From an uncultured Lachnospiraceae bacterium (GTDB lineage: Bacteria > Bacillota > Clostridia > Lachnospirales > Lachnospiraceae): a stretch of DNA of 64,000 nt. The notes below the pieces were generated by a model. That model did no database searches. It was given only the letters and a program-made list of their open reading frames with translations, and was not told the origin of the DNA. Position 1 is the first letter of the stretch. Each line of letters opens with the position of its first letter. The position numbers and the translations under genes are program-made. Positions 1 to 7,771 of this stretch are shown here, in pieces. Location of the stretch: positions 1 through 64,000 of the forward strand of contig CAMXQE010000006.1 in NCBI GenBank assembly GCA_947246015.1, written 5' to 3'.

Positions 1-469
1 ACAATAAATCTTATCTTTTTTCATTTTATCTATTGACATTTATTAGCTGGACTTTATTGTCTTTACGGCGAAAATGCTTAATTGCTTACCCTTACGGTGT
101 ATATATACTAATTTTGGCTGTCAGGTTTATAGTTTTTGGCTGCTTCTTCTAAAAGTTTAAAATCGCAAGATGCATTTGCCAATGCAGAATCCGTACCTGA
201 AATGACTCCATTATATGTATCCTCAGCCATCTTTTTTATATCAGTTAAAAAAATAGATATGTTGATTGAAAGCGTGTTTGAAAACTGCTTTTTGCAAGAT
301 GCCATCCCAATTTGTGGGAATGAATTTTCAAACACGCTCTGGGGCATCAGTCAGGAATGGCTGGTGTTTTCCATGGAAAGGGGTATTTTCATGTATCCGG
401 TGAGCGAGGTGTTTCCGCGTGCTGTTCAATACCTCACAGCTCGTCGGTTCTGTTTTGGGGAAAAGAAAT
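1..469. other. Left edge, no convincing gene
   Basis: This stretch holds one full copy of the dispersed palindromic repeat (271-338) and AT-rich sequence. The open frames crossing it on both strands run through the repeat and look accidental. On the minus strand, about 108-245 encodes a hydrophilic tail that could be the end of a broken gene interrupted by the repeat, but I recognise no family. Confidence 0.5.
271..338. repeat. Dispersed palindromic repeat, full copy 1
   Basis: The copy has perfect 14-bp inverted ends, AGCGTGTTTGAAAA and TTTTCAAACACGCT, enclosing about 40 bp that contains a second small inverted repeat (CCCA-N5-TGGG). Further copies or halves lie at 5244-5315, 7737-7771, 22418-22448 and 46347-46384. 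Confidence 0.85.
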
Positions 470-1876
470 CTAATTACTATTTGTGCGTATTGTCGCAGTC
501 TGCTTCTGCATTTCATTCAGTTTCCGGTGAAGCGGTATTGCCATAAATACCGTTATGATTGCGGAAAGCACGTCAGCAACCGGCTCCGCATATAAGATGC
601 CGTTAAGTCCCCAGACCATAGGCAGGAGCAGGATGACAGGGATAAAACAAATCCCCTGCCTGCAAGTTCCGAGGATAAATCCCTCCCTGCCTTTTCCCAA
701 AGTGAGGAACAGAGAAGAATATACAGTATAAAATCCAAAGAGCATAATCGAAATGCCGTTTGCCCTTAAAGATGCTGCTCCAATGCGAATCATCTTGCTA
801 TCGCCCTTCGTGAACTTCGAAACGATAGCCGCAGGGAACAGAGCCAGTACCAGACCGAAAACGACGCAGAAAACCGTAGACCAAAGGATGGAAGTCCTTA
901 TTGCTTCACGCAGCCGGTCGAACTTTTTCGCTCCGTAACTATACCCTGCAATGGGCTGAAAACCTTTGATAAATCCGAACACGGACAGACTGCCCATTGA
1001 GATAAGTCGGGTGACAACGCCCATGTCCGCAATTGCCGAATCACCGTAATCGCCTGCGGCATTGTTGGTTAAGGAAATGGAAACACTGGTTAATATCTGG
1101 AATACCAGTGTCGGGATGCCGATTTTAAAAATTTCAGACATGATTTCCTTTGTATAGGTGCAGTCCTTAATCCGAAAATGGAATACGCTTTTCTTCTGCA
1201 GGATATAGGTCAGATAAACACAGGTGGAAACTGCTTGCGAGACAGCAGTTGCTATCGCTGCCCCTGCCACGCCTAAATCAAATACATAGATAAACAGCGG
1301 GTCTAAAGCGATATTGAGGACAGCTCCCGTCAGCAAGGTACACATGGTTGTCTTTGCAGCGCCCTCGCTTGTCACGATATTATTCATGGTAACATTGAAC
1401 ACATTGAAGATGCAGGAAACAATGTAGAGCCCCGCGTATGTAACAGCATAGGGCAGGATACTGTCGGTTGCCCCTAAAAGTTTCAAAACAGGGTGCAGGA
1501 ACACCATAGAGATAATAATGATGACCGCCCCGACGGACACGCTGCTGTATAATGCGGTGCTTGCGACCTTATCAGCATTTTCTTTATCGCCCCGACCTAA
1601 TAATCTGGAAATATAAGAAGCGGCGCCGTTGCCGAACAGCAGACCAAGACCGACAACGACCTGTCCGAGTGGATAGACCACCGAGATTGCTCCCATCTGG
1701 CTCTCGCCTAATCCGCCGACAAAATAGGCATCTACAAGATTGTAGAAAGCATTTACCAGCATACCAATCATAGTCGGGATTCCCATTGCTAAAAGTGCTT
1801 TTGGAATGGACGCACTGCCGAGCAGCTCCATTTTTTGAAGAGCACGTTTTTCAGCTGCTCTTTTTTGACTGTTCAT
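470..1876 (-). CDS. MATE family multidrug/Na+ antiporter
   Basis: Encodes a 468-residue integral membrane protein with the two-fold MatE layout: repeats at about residues 15-175 and 235-400, some twelve hydrophobic segments, and a family-like start (GIPTMIGMLVNAFYNLVDAYFVG region). MATE pumps export cationic drugs or metabolites using Na+ or H+ gradients; the substrate here is unknown. The ATG at 1876 is chosen because AAAGGAGA lies seven bases upstream; a GTG seven codons earlier has no ribosome site. It diverges from a PadR regulator across two perfect operators, so it is very probably the regulated target, as PadR repressors commonly control a divergent transporter. The gene is full length. 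Confidence 0.9.
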   Translation of the reverse strand: MNSQKRAAEKRALQKMELLGSASIPKALLAMGIPTMIGMLVNAFYNLVDAYFVGGLGESQMGAISVVYPLGQVVVGLGLLFGNGAASYISRLLGRGDKENADKVASTALYSSVSVGAVIIIISMVFLHPVLKLLGATDSILPYAVTYAGLYIVSCIFNVFNVTMNNIVTSEGAAKTTMCTLLTGAVLNIALDPLFIYVFDLGVAGAAIATAVSQAVSTCVYLTYILQKKSVFHFRIKDCTYTKEIMSEIFKIGIPTLVFQILTSVSISLTNNAAGDYGDSAIADMGVVTRLISMGSLSVFGFIKGFQPIAGYSYGAKKFDRLREAIRTSILWSTVFCVVFGLVLALFPAAIVSKFTKGDSKMIRIGAASLRANGISIMLFGFYTVYSSLFLTLGKGREGFILGTCRQGICFIPVILLLPMVWGLNGILYAEPVADVLSAIITVFMAIPLHRKLNEMQKQTATIRTNSN

Positions 1877-1916
1877 TGTGATTCTCCTTTCACTCACTAT
1901 TTAGTATATTGTATAG

Positions 1917-1933
1917 TACTATAAAATATAGTA
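1917..1933. promoter_or_regulatory. PadR operator 1
   Basis: Perfect palindrome TACTATA-AAA-TATAGTA. An identical pair of arms recurs at 1955-1971, 38 bp centre to centre, within the 123-bp divergent intergenic region. Confidence 0.8.
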
Positions 1934-1954
1934 ATTGCGACGCAGAAGTTATAA

Positions 1955-1971
1955 TACTATAATTTATAGTA
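1955..1971. promoter_or_regulatory. PadR operator 2
   Basis: Perfect palindrome TACTATA-ATT-TATAGTA, with the same arms as operator 1 but a different 3-base centre. It lies 28 bp before the padR start, where bound repressor would also autoregulate. Confidence 0.8.
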
Positions 1972-1999
1972 GTTGTCAATAGAAAAGGAGGAAATTTGA

Positions 2000-2533
2000 A
2001 TGGCGGCCATTGATTTGATTGTATTGGGAATGTTGAAAAAGGAATCTTTGAGTGCATATGATATTCAGAAACTGGTGGAATACCGGAATATCTCGAAATG
2101 GGTAAAAATCAGTACACCATCTATTTATAAAAAAGTGCTCCAGCTAGAGGAAAAAGGGCTGATTTTAAGCCATACGGAAAAAGACGGGAAAATGCCCGAA
2201 AAGGCAGTATATACGCTGACAGACGCAGGAAAAGAGGAATTTGAAAAGCTGATGCTTGAAATATCCCGCAAGCCAATCAACATATTTTTAGACTTTAATG
2301 CCGTTATCGTGAATTTAGAGAGCATGGGAAAGGAGCAGCAGAAAGAATGTCTGGACAACATTGAAAGCAACATGAATGTGCTGAAAATCTATCTGGAGGA
2401 AAATATTGCATTGAAAGAGAGTGACCCGGATATTCCCGCTACTGGTATGGCCGTTTTACAGCAGCAGTTTCTTTTGGTACAGGCAATCGAACAATGGATT
2501 ACAGCGTTAAAAGAAAAATCACGGGGTATTTGA
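2000..2533 (+). CDS. PadR family transcriptional regulator
   Basis: A 177-residue PadR protein. Residues 1-85 form the winged helix (start IDLIVLGMLKKESLSAYDI, wing region YTLTDAGKEEFEKL) and residues 90-175 form the helical C-terminal domain typical of the longer PadR-s2/Vir-like members. Members bind small phenolic or drug-like ligands and release DNA. It starts at the ATG at 2000 behind AAAGGAGG. It is transcribed away from the MATE gene, and the two identical operators between them indicate control of both genes. Confidence 0.9.
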   Translation: MAAIDLIVLGMLKKESLSAYDIQKLVEYRNISKWVKISTPSIYKKVLQLEEKGLILSHTEKDGKMPEKAVYTLTDAGKEEFEKLMLEISRKPINIFLDFNAVIVNLESMGKEQQKECLDNIESNMNVLKIYLEENIALKESDPDIPATGMAVLQQQFLLVQAIEQWITALKEKSRGI

Positions 2534-2618
2534 TTATGAATGAAATAGAATGGATATTATGTGTGCCCGCTCTGTGGCGTAAAAACCGCCATTTCCCATC
2601 ATTTTCCATCATTTCCCA

Positions 2619-2966
2619 TCATATTTTTATCATCACATCCACATAAAACTCTGAACCGTTGTCGGAAGCCCGTGCCGAGCCGCCGTACTTTTCCGCAGCG
2701 GAAGCGATGGCAGAAATCCCGGTTCCTTTCCCGCTGTGTTTTGTGGAGCGGTAGCCGTCCTTCTCCTTAAGGGTCTTCCCGTCAAAGTTGTTGGTGGAAA
2801 CGATATACAGGCTGTTGCCATGCCGGATTTCCGTGGTCAGGCAGAAATACCGTTTTCCCGTATGTATGGTGCGGCACCCGTCGATGGCGTTTTCTATCAG
2901 ATTCCCGAACAGGGAAACCATGTCAGGCTCCGTGACGGGGAGCGGCTCCGGCAGCTCGATACGGTG
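2619..2966 (-). pseudogene. GHKL histidine kinase C-terminal fragment
   Basis: The minus strand encodes only the ATP-binding end of an AgrC/LytS-type GHKL sensor kinase. An N-box is visible (LFGNLIENAIDGCR), followed by a G-box-like GKGTGISAI and the usual ending with YGGSARASDNGSEFYVDVMI. The sensor and dimerisation parts are missing. Upstream the kinase reading stops abruptly where the plus strand begins to encode an unrelated surface-protein fragment, so this is a truncated remnant rather than a working gene. Confidence 0.75.
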
Positions 2967-3082
2967 AAAATGTGACTGCCGCTGCTGCATCCTACGCATA
3001 CAGCAGTCCCGATGCGGGAACGCAGAATATCATTGCCAGCGGTATCACCCTGAGTGGGGCTGACGCAGACAATAAGTTTTAG
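2963..3082 (+). pseudogene. Surface-protein Ig-like repeat fragment
   Basis: Reads ENVTAAAASYAYSSPDAGTQ and then a segment ending ITLSGADADNKF before TAG. The ASGITLSGADA.NY pattern is typical of bacterial Ig-like/MBG repeats of large cell-surface adhesins. There is no start codon and no remaining protein; it is a roughly 40-codon scrap abutting the kinase fragment. Confidence 0.6.
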
Positions 3083-3166
3083 AGCGTAAAACAGGCGCCC
3101 GTTTACATTTTGATGCTTTTTTTTCATGGAAAATGTGATAAGATGGCAGGAGGTGGAGGAACTGAA

Positions 3167-3826
3167 ATGAAAATTTTAGTGATTGAAGATGATGCGGCCA
3201 TCTCGGAGCTGATTTGTATGAATCTGGAGGCAGCAGGATATAACGCCCTTCCTGTTTTTGACGGTCTGCAGGCGGAGGATGTGCTGGAAAAGGGAGACTG
3301 CCGGGACATTGCGCTCGCATTGGTCGATGTGATGCTGCCGGGAAAGGACGGCTTTGCCCTGATGGAGAATCTGCAAAAGGCGCATGTTCCGGTTATTTAT
3401 CTGACGGCGAAGGACGATGTGGTTTCCAAAGTACACGGTTTAAAGGCAGGGGCGGAAGATTATATTGTGAAGCCTTTTGAAGTGCTGGAATTATTGGTAC
3501 GGATGGAAAAAGTACTGCAAAGGACAGGGCGCGGCAGGGAAAAAATACAGATACAGGATGTGGTCATTGACCTGAAAGAACACAGTGTAACAAAGAACGG
3601 GATGAGAGTAAACTTAAAACCAATGGAGTATGAGCTGCTTGTGACGCTGGCGAAAAGCAGGAATGTGGCTTTCAGCAGGGAAGAACTGTTAAACAGGCTG
3701 TGGGGGACAGACTATGTGGGAGAGACAAGGACTGTCGATGTCCATATCGGCCAGCTTCGCAAGAAACTGGATTTTCATGAGGTAATCCGTACAATTTCCA
3801 AAACCGGATACCGGCTGGAGGGGTGA
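3167..3826 (+). CDS. OmpR family response regulator
   Basis: A 219-residue DNA-binding response regulator. The receiver domain (1-115) shows the acidic pair after ILVIEDD, the phospho-acceptor Asp in LVDVMLPGKDG, the Thr in YLTAKDD and the Lys in IVKPFE. The winged-helix output domain (125-218) carries the transactivation loop region WGTDYVGETRTVDVHIGQLRKKL. The ATG at 3167 follows AGGAGGTGGAGGA; an upstream in-frame ATG lacks a ribosome site. It is followed 36 bp later by its kinase. The regulon is unknown; candidates are the lipoprotein at 5428 and the genes beyond. Confidence 0.93.
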   Translation: MKILVIEDDAAISELICMNLEAAGYNALPVFDGLQAEDVLEKGDCRDIALALVDVMLPGKDGFALMENLQKAHVPVIYLTAKDDVVSKVHGLKAGAEDYIVKPFEVLELLVRMEKVLQRTGRGREKIQIQDVVIDLKEHSVTKNGMRVNLKPMEYELLVTLAKSRNVAFSREELLNRLWGTDYVGETRTVDVHIGQLRKKLDFHEVIRTISKTGYRLEG

Positions 3827-3862
3827 AGGAAGTACAAAAAGTCAGTGCGGAAATGAGGAAAA

Positions 3863-5245
3863 ATGAAACTTTGGAAAAAACTATCGGTGATAACGATGGC
3901 GGCGCTTCTTGTAAGTACTGCAATATCAGGAGTGGCCGTTATCTATCATTCGCTTCTTTATAATCAGGAAAAAACCATAGAAAATTATAAGCAGCAGTTA
4001 AACGCCGTAACCTATGCCATGGAAAAGGAACTGGATTATGAACCGCTCAGGGGATTTAGTGATACGACGGCAAATGCGTATTATGATTATGTAATCAAAA
4101 AATATGACGCTTCTTCGTATATCCTGCTTAAAGAAAATGAGGTGGTCTGCAACAGGACACCGTTTGTGTTAAAAAATCCGTCGGATGACAGATGGAGGAC
4201 GTCAATGGGTGAGTGCATAATCCAGAAGAAAGGAAGGCAGTATGTTCTGATTGCGGGCAGAAATGTGCCGGTGATGGGAGTGCAGGATTACAGTCTGGTT
4301 TTGGTGCGGGATATTTCCTATCTTTATGAGGATATCCGCAGACAGGCTTTTTTTTATTTTGCTGTTTATTTCGGTATGGCGCTGCTTGCTGTGTTTGCGG
4401 TTTCTGCCATGACCCGGAAGACGCTCGCCCCTTTGCGTGAATTGCAGCAGGCGGCACAGGATATCAGCGGCGGGATGCTGAGCAGGCGTGCGGGTGTATC
4501 GGCACATAATGAAATAGGTGAAGTGGCGGAGGCTTTCAACATTATGGCGGAGCGGATGGAGAGACAGGTGGAGGAATTGTCGTCAGAATCTGAACGGCGC
4601 AGGCAGATGCTCGGTTCCCTGACCCATGAAATGAAAACTCCCATGACTTCGATTATGGGTTATGCGGATTCTTTGCTCCATGTCAGGCTGACACAGGTGC
4701 AGAAAGAAAGCGCTTTAAGGCATATTTATGACGAATGCGGCAGACTGGGGCGTGTGAACAGCAAGTTGATGAGTCTGATAGGAATGTATGATAACGACAG
4801 CATTTCTATGGAGGAGACGTCCATAAAAGATGTATTTGAGGCAGTTGCCGCGTTGGAGGAAAACAATCTGAAAACGAGGAAGATGAAATTGAAATATACA
4901 TGCCGGATGGAAACACGGTTTATGGATAAAGACCTGATTATCAGTCTGCTGGTGAATTTGGTGGACAATGCGGTCAAGGCAAGTGTGGAAGGTGCATTCA
5001 TTTATCTGACCGCGCAGGAAAACATCATCTCGGTACGTGACAGCGGCTGCGGGATTCCCGAAAATGAGATTCCGAGAGTGACGGAAGCTTTCTATATGGT
5101 GGATAAGGCGCGCAGCAGAAAGGCAGGGGGAAACGGGCTGGGACTGGCGCTTTGCAGTATGATTGCCAGACTGCATGGCGCAGACCTCCGGATTAAGAGC
5201 CGGACCGGGGAAGGGACGGAAGTCTCAGTTATCTTTCCGGAGTAG
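3863..5245 (+). CDS. Sensor histidine kinase (HAMP, HisKA, HATPase)
   Basis: 460 residues. A first membrane segment (about 7-30) is followed by an extracytoplasmic sensor of about 130 residues, a second membrane segment (about 160-183), HAMP (about 184-235), and HisKA with the phospho-His in SLTHEMKTPMTS. The HATPase_c domain has N-box LLVNLVDNAVKAS, G1 RDSGCGIP and G2 GGNGLGLALC. It is the partner of the preceding response regulator. Its stop codon lies in the first bases of a dispersed repeat copy (5244-5315), so the repeat forms the 3' end of the transcript. Confidence 0.93.
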   Translation: MKLWKKLSVITMAALLVSTAISGVAVIYHSLLYNQEKTIENYKQQLNAVTYAMEKELDYEPLRGFSDTTANAYYDYVIKKYDASSYILLKENEVVCNRTPFVLKNPSDDRWRTSMGECIIQKKGRQYVLIAGRNVPVMGVQDYSLVLVRDISYLYEDIRRQAFFYFAVYFGMALLAVFAVSAMTRKTLAPLRELQQAAQDISGGMLSRRAGVSAHNEIGEVAEAFNIMAERMERQVEELSSESERRRQMLGSLTHEMKTPMTSIMGYADSLLHVRLTQVQKESALRHIYDECGRLGRVNSKLMSLIGMYDNDSISMEETSIKDVFEAVAALEENNLKTRKMKLKYTCRMETRFMDKDLIISLLVNLVDNAVKASVEGAFIYLTAQENIISVRDSGCGIPENEIPRVTEAFYMVDKARSRKAGGNGLGLALCSMIARLHGADLRIKSRTGEGTEVSVIFPE

Positions 5246-5315
5246 AGCATGTTTGAAAATTGCTTTCTGCAAGATGCTGTCCTAATTTGCGGGCATGAAT
5301 TTTCGAACACGCTCT
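5244..5315. repeat. Dispersed palindromic repeat, full copy 2
   Basis: Ends are AGAGCATGTTTGAAAA and TTTTCGAACACGCTCT, the same family as 271-338, with compensable mismatches in the arms (CATG against CGTG, TCGAAC against TCAAAC). It begins inside the stop codon of the histidine kinase. Confidence 0.85.
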
Positions 5316-5427
5316 GGGAACGGCGGCCGTCTTTTTACGAAATGTTTACACTTTGCTGTATATCTTTTACAGGAAAAAGGGGTAATGTGTAGGAGTCATA
5401 CACAAAATAGGAAGGAGTAAACAAAGG

Positions 5428-6963
5428 ATGGTTGGAAAGAAAATGAGAAAAGCGTTTTTGTATCTGGCGGTAATGGGAGTTTGTGCCGCTGTGTGCCAGG
5501 GCTGCGGAAATATCGTACAGACGGAGGAAGAGCTGGTAATTCCCAAAGAGGAAGGAACGGAAGAACAGACAGACATGGGAGGGGACGGAGCGGAACTGTA
5601 CGGAGAAGCGCAGGACGGGCCGGCGCGGGGAACGGCGGACAATGTAGCCGCGCAGGTACAGGCGCCGGAACGATACCAGACGGAGAAGAAAGATGGAAAT
5701 ATCATGCTCAGGGCAGATGCGGAGTTCGAGATTCCCGATGTGCCCGGAATTAAGCTGATGAAGGTCGAGGCACGTTTTTTTACGCAGGAGGATTATGATA
5801 CGGTAAATGCAGCGCTTTTTGACGGCGGGAAACTTTGGGACAGAGATTATGAGGCAATGGCAGAGACACATGGTTTTATTGTGGCGGAGCTGAAAACAAG
5901 GATTGAGTTTCTTGAGGAGGTAAAGGCTGGCGGAGTGGACGGCGATGCTCCTTATGGTGATACGGATAAGACGCTGAATCAGCGGATTGCAGAATGCCAG
6001 GCGATGCTGGAGACAGTAGAGGCAAAAGGGATGACGGAGTCTATGGAACCGGTGATTAAAGAGATTCCTGCTATTGTAGGGCAGAACGGGGCATCCGGTG
6101 ACGACTGGTTTCAATTGAGCGGTTTCGTGACGTCAAAGGAGAATGATTACAGTATATACATGCTCAACCATATGGATGATGAATGGCTGTTGACAGAATT
6201 TGCCGCAGACAGGCATGATGGAAGAGGTAATTATCAGTATTATGGAAATTCCCTGATTTCCTATGACCAAATGGAGGATGCAAAAGAAAATATTGAGAGT
6301 GTGCAGATACAGCCGGAGGAAATGCTTACAAGGGCAAAGGACGCGTTAGAACAGATGGGGATGGAACATTATGCCGTGCAGGGAGGGGAATATTTTGCAT
6401 GTTATAAAGCGGTAGGAACAGACGAAACAGACGGGAAAACAGAAATTGACAGAATCGGTTATGGCGTTCATGTCATCAGAATGGTAGACGGCGTGCCGGT
6501 CAATTATACGCATCAGAATGCGTGCGGTATGCCGGACGATGAATCCGTATGCTGGCCTTTTGAGGAGATGAGGTTCGTTTATGATGAGGATGGCCTGGCT
6601 TCGTTTTACTGGTCGGATTCTTACGAAATAGAAGCCTTGTCTTCTGAATATGTATTTTTGCTTCCCTTTTCGGATATCCGGAATATTTTTGAGGAAATGA
6701 TTATGAAAATGAAAAGGGATATCTTTAACGGGACAGGTGACAGCCTGGAAATGAATATCGATAAAGTATGCCTGAATTATATGAGAATCAGGGAGAAAAA
6801 TGCTACGGAGGGAACACTGATTCCCGTATGGGATTTTTTCGGTACGCAGACTTACAGAAATAGTAATGGCGAAGTATTTTATATACAGGACAGTGAGTAT
6901 GACAGTATACTGACAATCAATGCAATGGACGGTACCGTGATAGACCGGAACTTTGGATACTGA
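5428..6963 (+). CDS. Lipoprotein of unknown function, possibly DUF6034-like
   Basis: A 511-residue secreted lipoprotein. A short basic start and hydrophobic stretch end in a lipobox-like CQGCGN with Cys near residue 29, then a low-complexity acidic linker and a long globular domain. The body looks like the Clostridia lipoproteins annotated DUF6034, but I make that assignment from memory of the layout only. The start at 5428 follows GGAAGGAG. It lies downstream of the two-component pair, separated by the repeat, so it could be a target or sensor accessory of that system. No catalytic motif is visible. Confidence 0.7.
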   Translation: MVGKKMRKAFLYLAVMGVCAAVCQGCGNIVQTEEELVIPKEEGTEEQTDMGGDGAELYGEAQDGPARGTADNVAAQVQAPERYQTEKKDGNIMLRADAEFEIPDVPGIKLMKVEARFFTQEDYDTVNAALFDGGKLWDRDYEAMAETHGFIVAELKTRIEFLEEVKAGGVDGDAPYGDTDKTLNQRIAECQAMLETVEAKGMTESMEPVIKEIPAIVGQNGASGDDWFQLSGFVTSKENDYSIYMLNHMDDEWLLTEFAADRHDGRGNYQYYGNSLISYDQMEDAKENIESVQIQPEEMLTRAKDALEQMGMEHYAVQGGEYFACYKAVGTDETDGKTEIDRIGYGVHVIRMVDGVPVNYTHQNACGMPDDESVCWPFEEMRFVYDEDGLASFYWSDSYEIEALSSEYVFLLPFSDIRNIFEEMIMKMKRDIFNGTGDSLEMNIDKVCLNYMRIREKNATEGTLIPVWDFFGTQTYRNSNGEVFYIQDSEYDSILTINAMDGTVIDRNFGY

Positions 6964-7009
6964 TACAGGGAACGTCGTATCAGGGATGCAATGTGCGGAT
7001 GATAAAAAC

Positions 7010-7038
7010 TTGATAAGTAACGACAAATGCGTTACAAT
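7010..7038 (+). promoter_or_regulatory. Toxin-antitoxin promoter with embedded operator
   Basis: -35 TTGATA (7010-7015), 17-bp spacer and -10 TACAAT (7033-7038). The inverted repeat GTAACG-N7-CGTTAC (7017-7022 and 7030-7035) fills the spacer and overlaps the -10, the expected place for autorepression by the antitoxin-toxin complex. Confidence 0.75.
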
Positions 7039-7061
7039 AAGAAAAAAGGAGATGACTTGTA

Positions 7062-7370
7062 ATGGAAAAGACCGCTACTTTAAATTTAAGAGTAAATCCG
7101 AATGTGAAACAGCGCGCGGAAGATGTGCTGACCCGTCTGGGTATTCCAATGTCGACAGCTATAGATATGTATCTGACTCAGATATCCTTGACAGGAGGGA
7201 TTCCATTTGCCATAACATTACCGAATACTCCAACGGTACTTAATGCAGATTTGATGACATCAGAGGAAATTCATACAAAATTGCAGGAAGGGTATGATGA
7301 TGCACAAGCTGGCAGGGTACAGGAGGCGGCTTCTGCATTTGCAAAATTTAAGGAGAATCATCGTATATGA
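7062..7370 (+). CDS. RelB/DinJ family antitoxin
   Basis: A 102-residue antitoxin. Residues 1-45 form the ribbon-helix-helix DNA-binding part (TATLNLRVNPNVKQRAEDVL, then GIPMSTAIDMYLTQI) and the C-terminal half is the flexible toxin-binding segment. It neutralises the downstream toxin and represses the operon. Its last codons overlap the toxin start by 4 bp (ATGA), which implies translational coupling. AAGGAG precedes the ATG by about ten bases. Confidence 0.9.
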   Translation: MEKTATLNLRVNPNVKQRAEDVLTRLGIPMSTAIDMYLTQISLTGGIPFAITLPNTPTVLNADLMTSEEIHTKLQEGYDDAQAGRVQEAASAFAKFKENHRI

Positions 7371-7684
7371 AACGATATGCTGTAAAAATTACAGACAGGG
7401 CTTTGGCAGATATGGAAGAAATATATAATTATATTGCAATTCAGTTACAAGCATCTGAAAATGCAATGGGGCAGTATAATCGGATTGCAGAAGCGATTGA
7501 AGGGTTAAATGTATATCCTGAAAGAGTAAGGCTTATGGAATCAGAGCCAGAGAGGACAATGGGACTAAGGCAGCTTGTAGTGGATAATTATTCAGTATTT
7601 TATATGATTGAAAATGAAGATGTTATTGTGACAAGAGTGCTTTACAGCGCCTCTGATATATCAAAAAGATTATCAGAATCATAA
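7367..7684 (+). CDS. RelE/ParE family toxin
   Basis: A 105-residue basic protein of the ParE/RelE fold: start KITDRALADMEEIYNYIA, a middle helix with the ERVRLM region, and an ending VDNYSVFYMIENEDVIVTRVLYSASD typical of plasmid-stabilisation toxins. Family members either cut mRNA on the ribosome or poison gyrase; the sequence alone does not decide which. It is translationally coupled to the antitoxin. Confidence 0.88.
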   Translation: MKRYAVKITDRALADMEEIYNYIAIQLQASENAMGQYNRIAEAIEGLNVYPERVRLMESEPERTMGLRQLVVDNYSVFYMIENEDVIVTRVLYSASDISKRLSES

Positions 7685-7685
7685 G

Positions 7686-7714
7686 AAAAACCGGCGGCCG
7701 TAACGACCGCCGGT
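7686..7714 (-). terminator. Rho-independent terminator for the FlxA-like gene
   Basis: ACCGGCGG and CCGCCGGT arms enclose a 9-base loop (7690-7714). On the minus strand the hairpin is followed by TTTTTCTT, so it serves the minus-strand gene ending at 7769. On the plus strand there is no U-run. Confidence 0.7.
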
Positions 7715-7736
7715 AAAATTGGCGCAAACTAAAATG

Positions 7737-7771
7737 GTATCTTGCAGAAGGCAGTTTTCAAACACGCTTTA
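7737..7771 (-). repeat. Dispersed palindromic repeat, half copy 3
   Basis: The minus strand reads AAAGCGTGTTTGAAAACTGC and continues TTCTGCAAGATACC, matching the left half of copy 1. The right half is missing. It starts at the stop codon of the FlxA-like gene. Confidence 0.8.

Noticed and set aside
108..546. Overlapping open frames of 79 and 136 codons at the left edge
   Set aside because: They run through the dispersed repeat and have no ribosome site; their translated repeat portion is an artefact. Only a short stretch could be a gene remnant.
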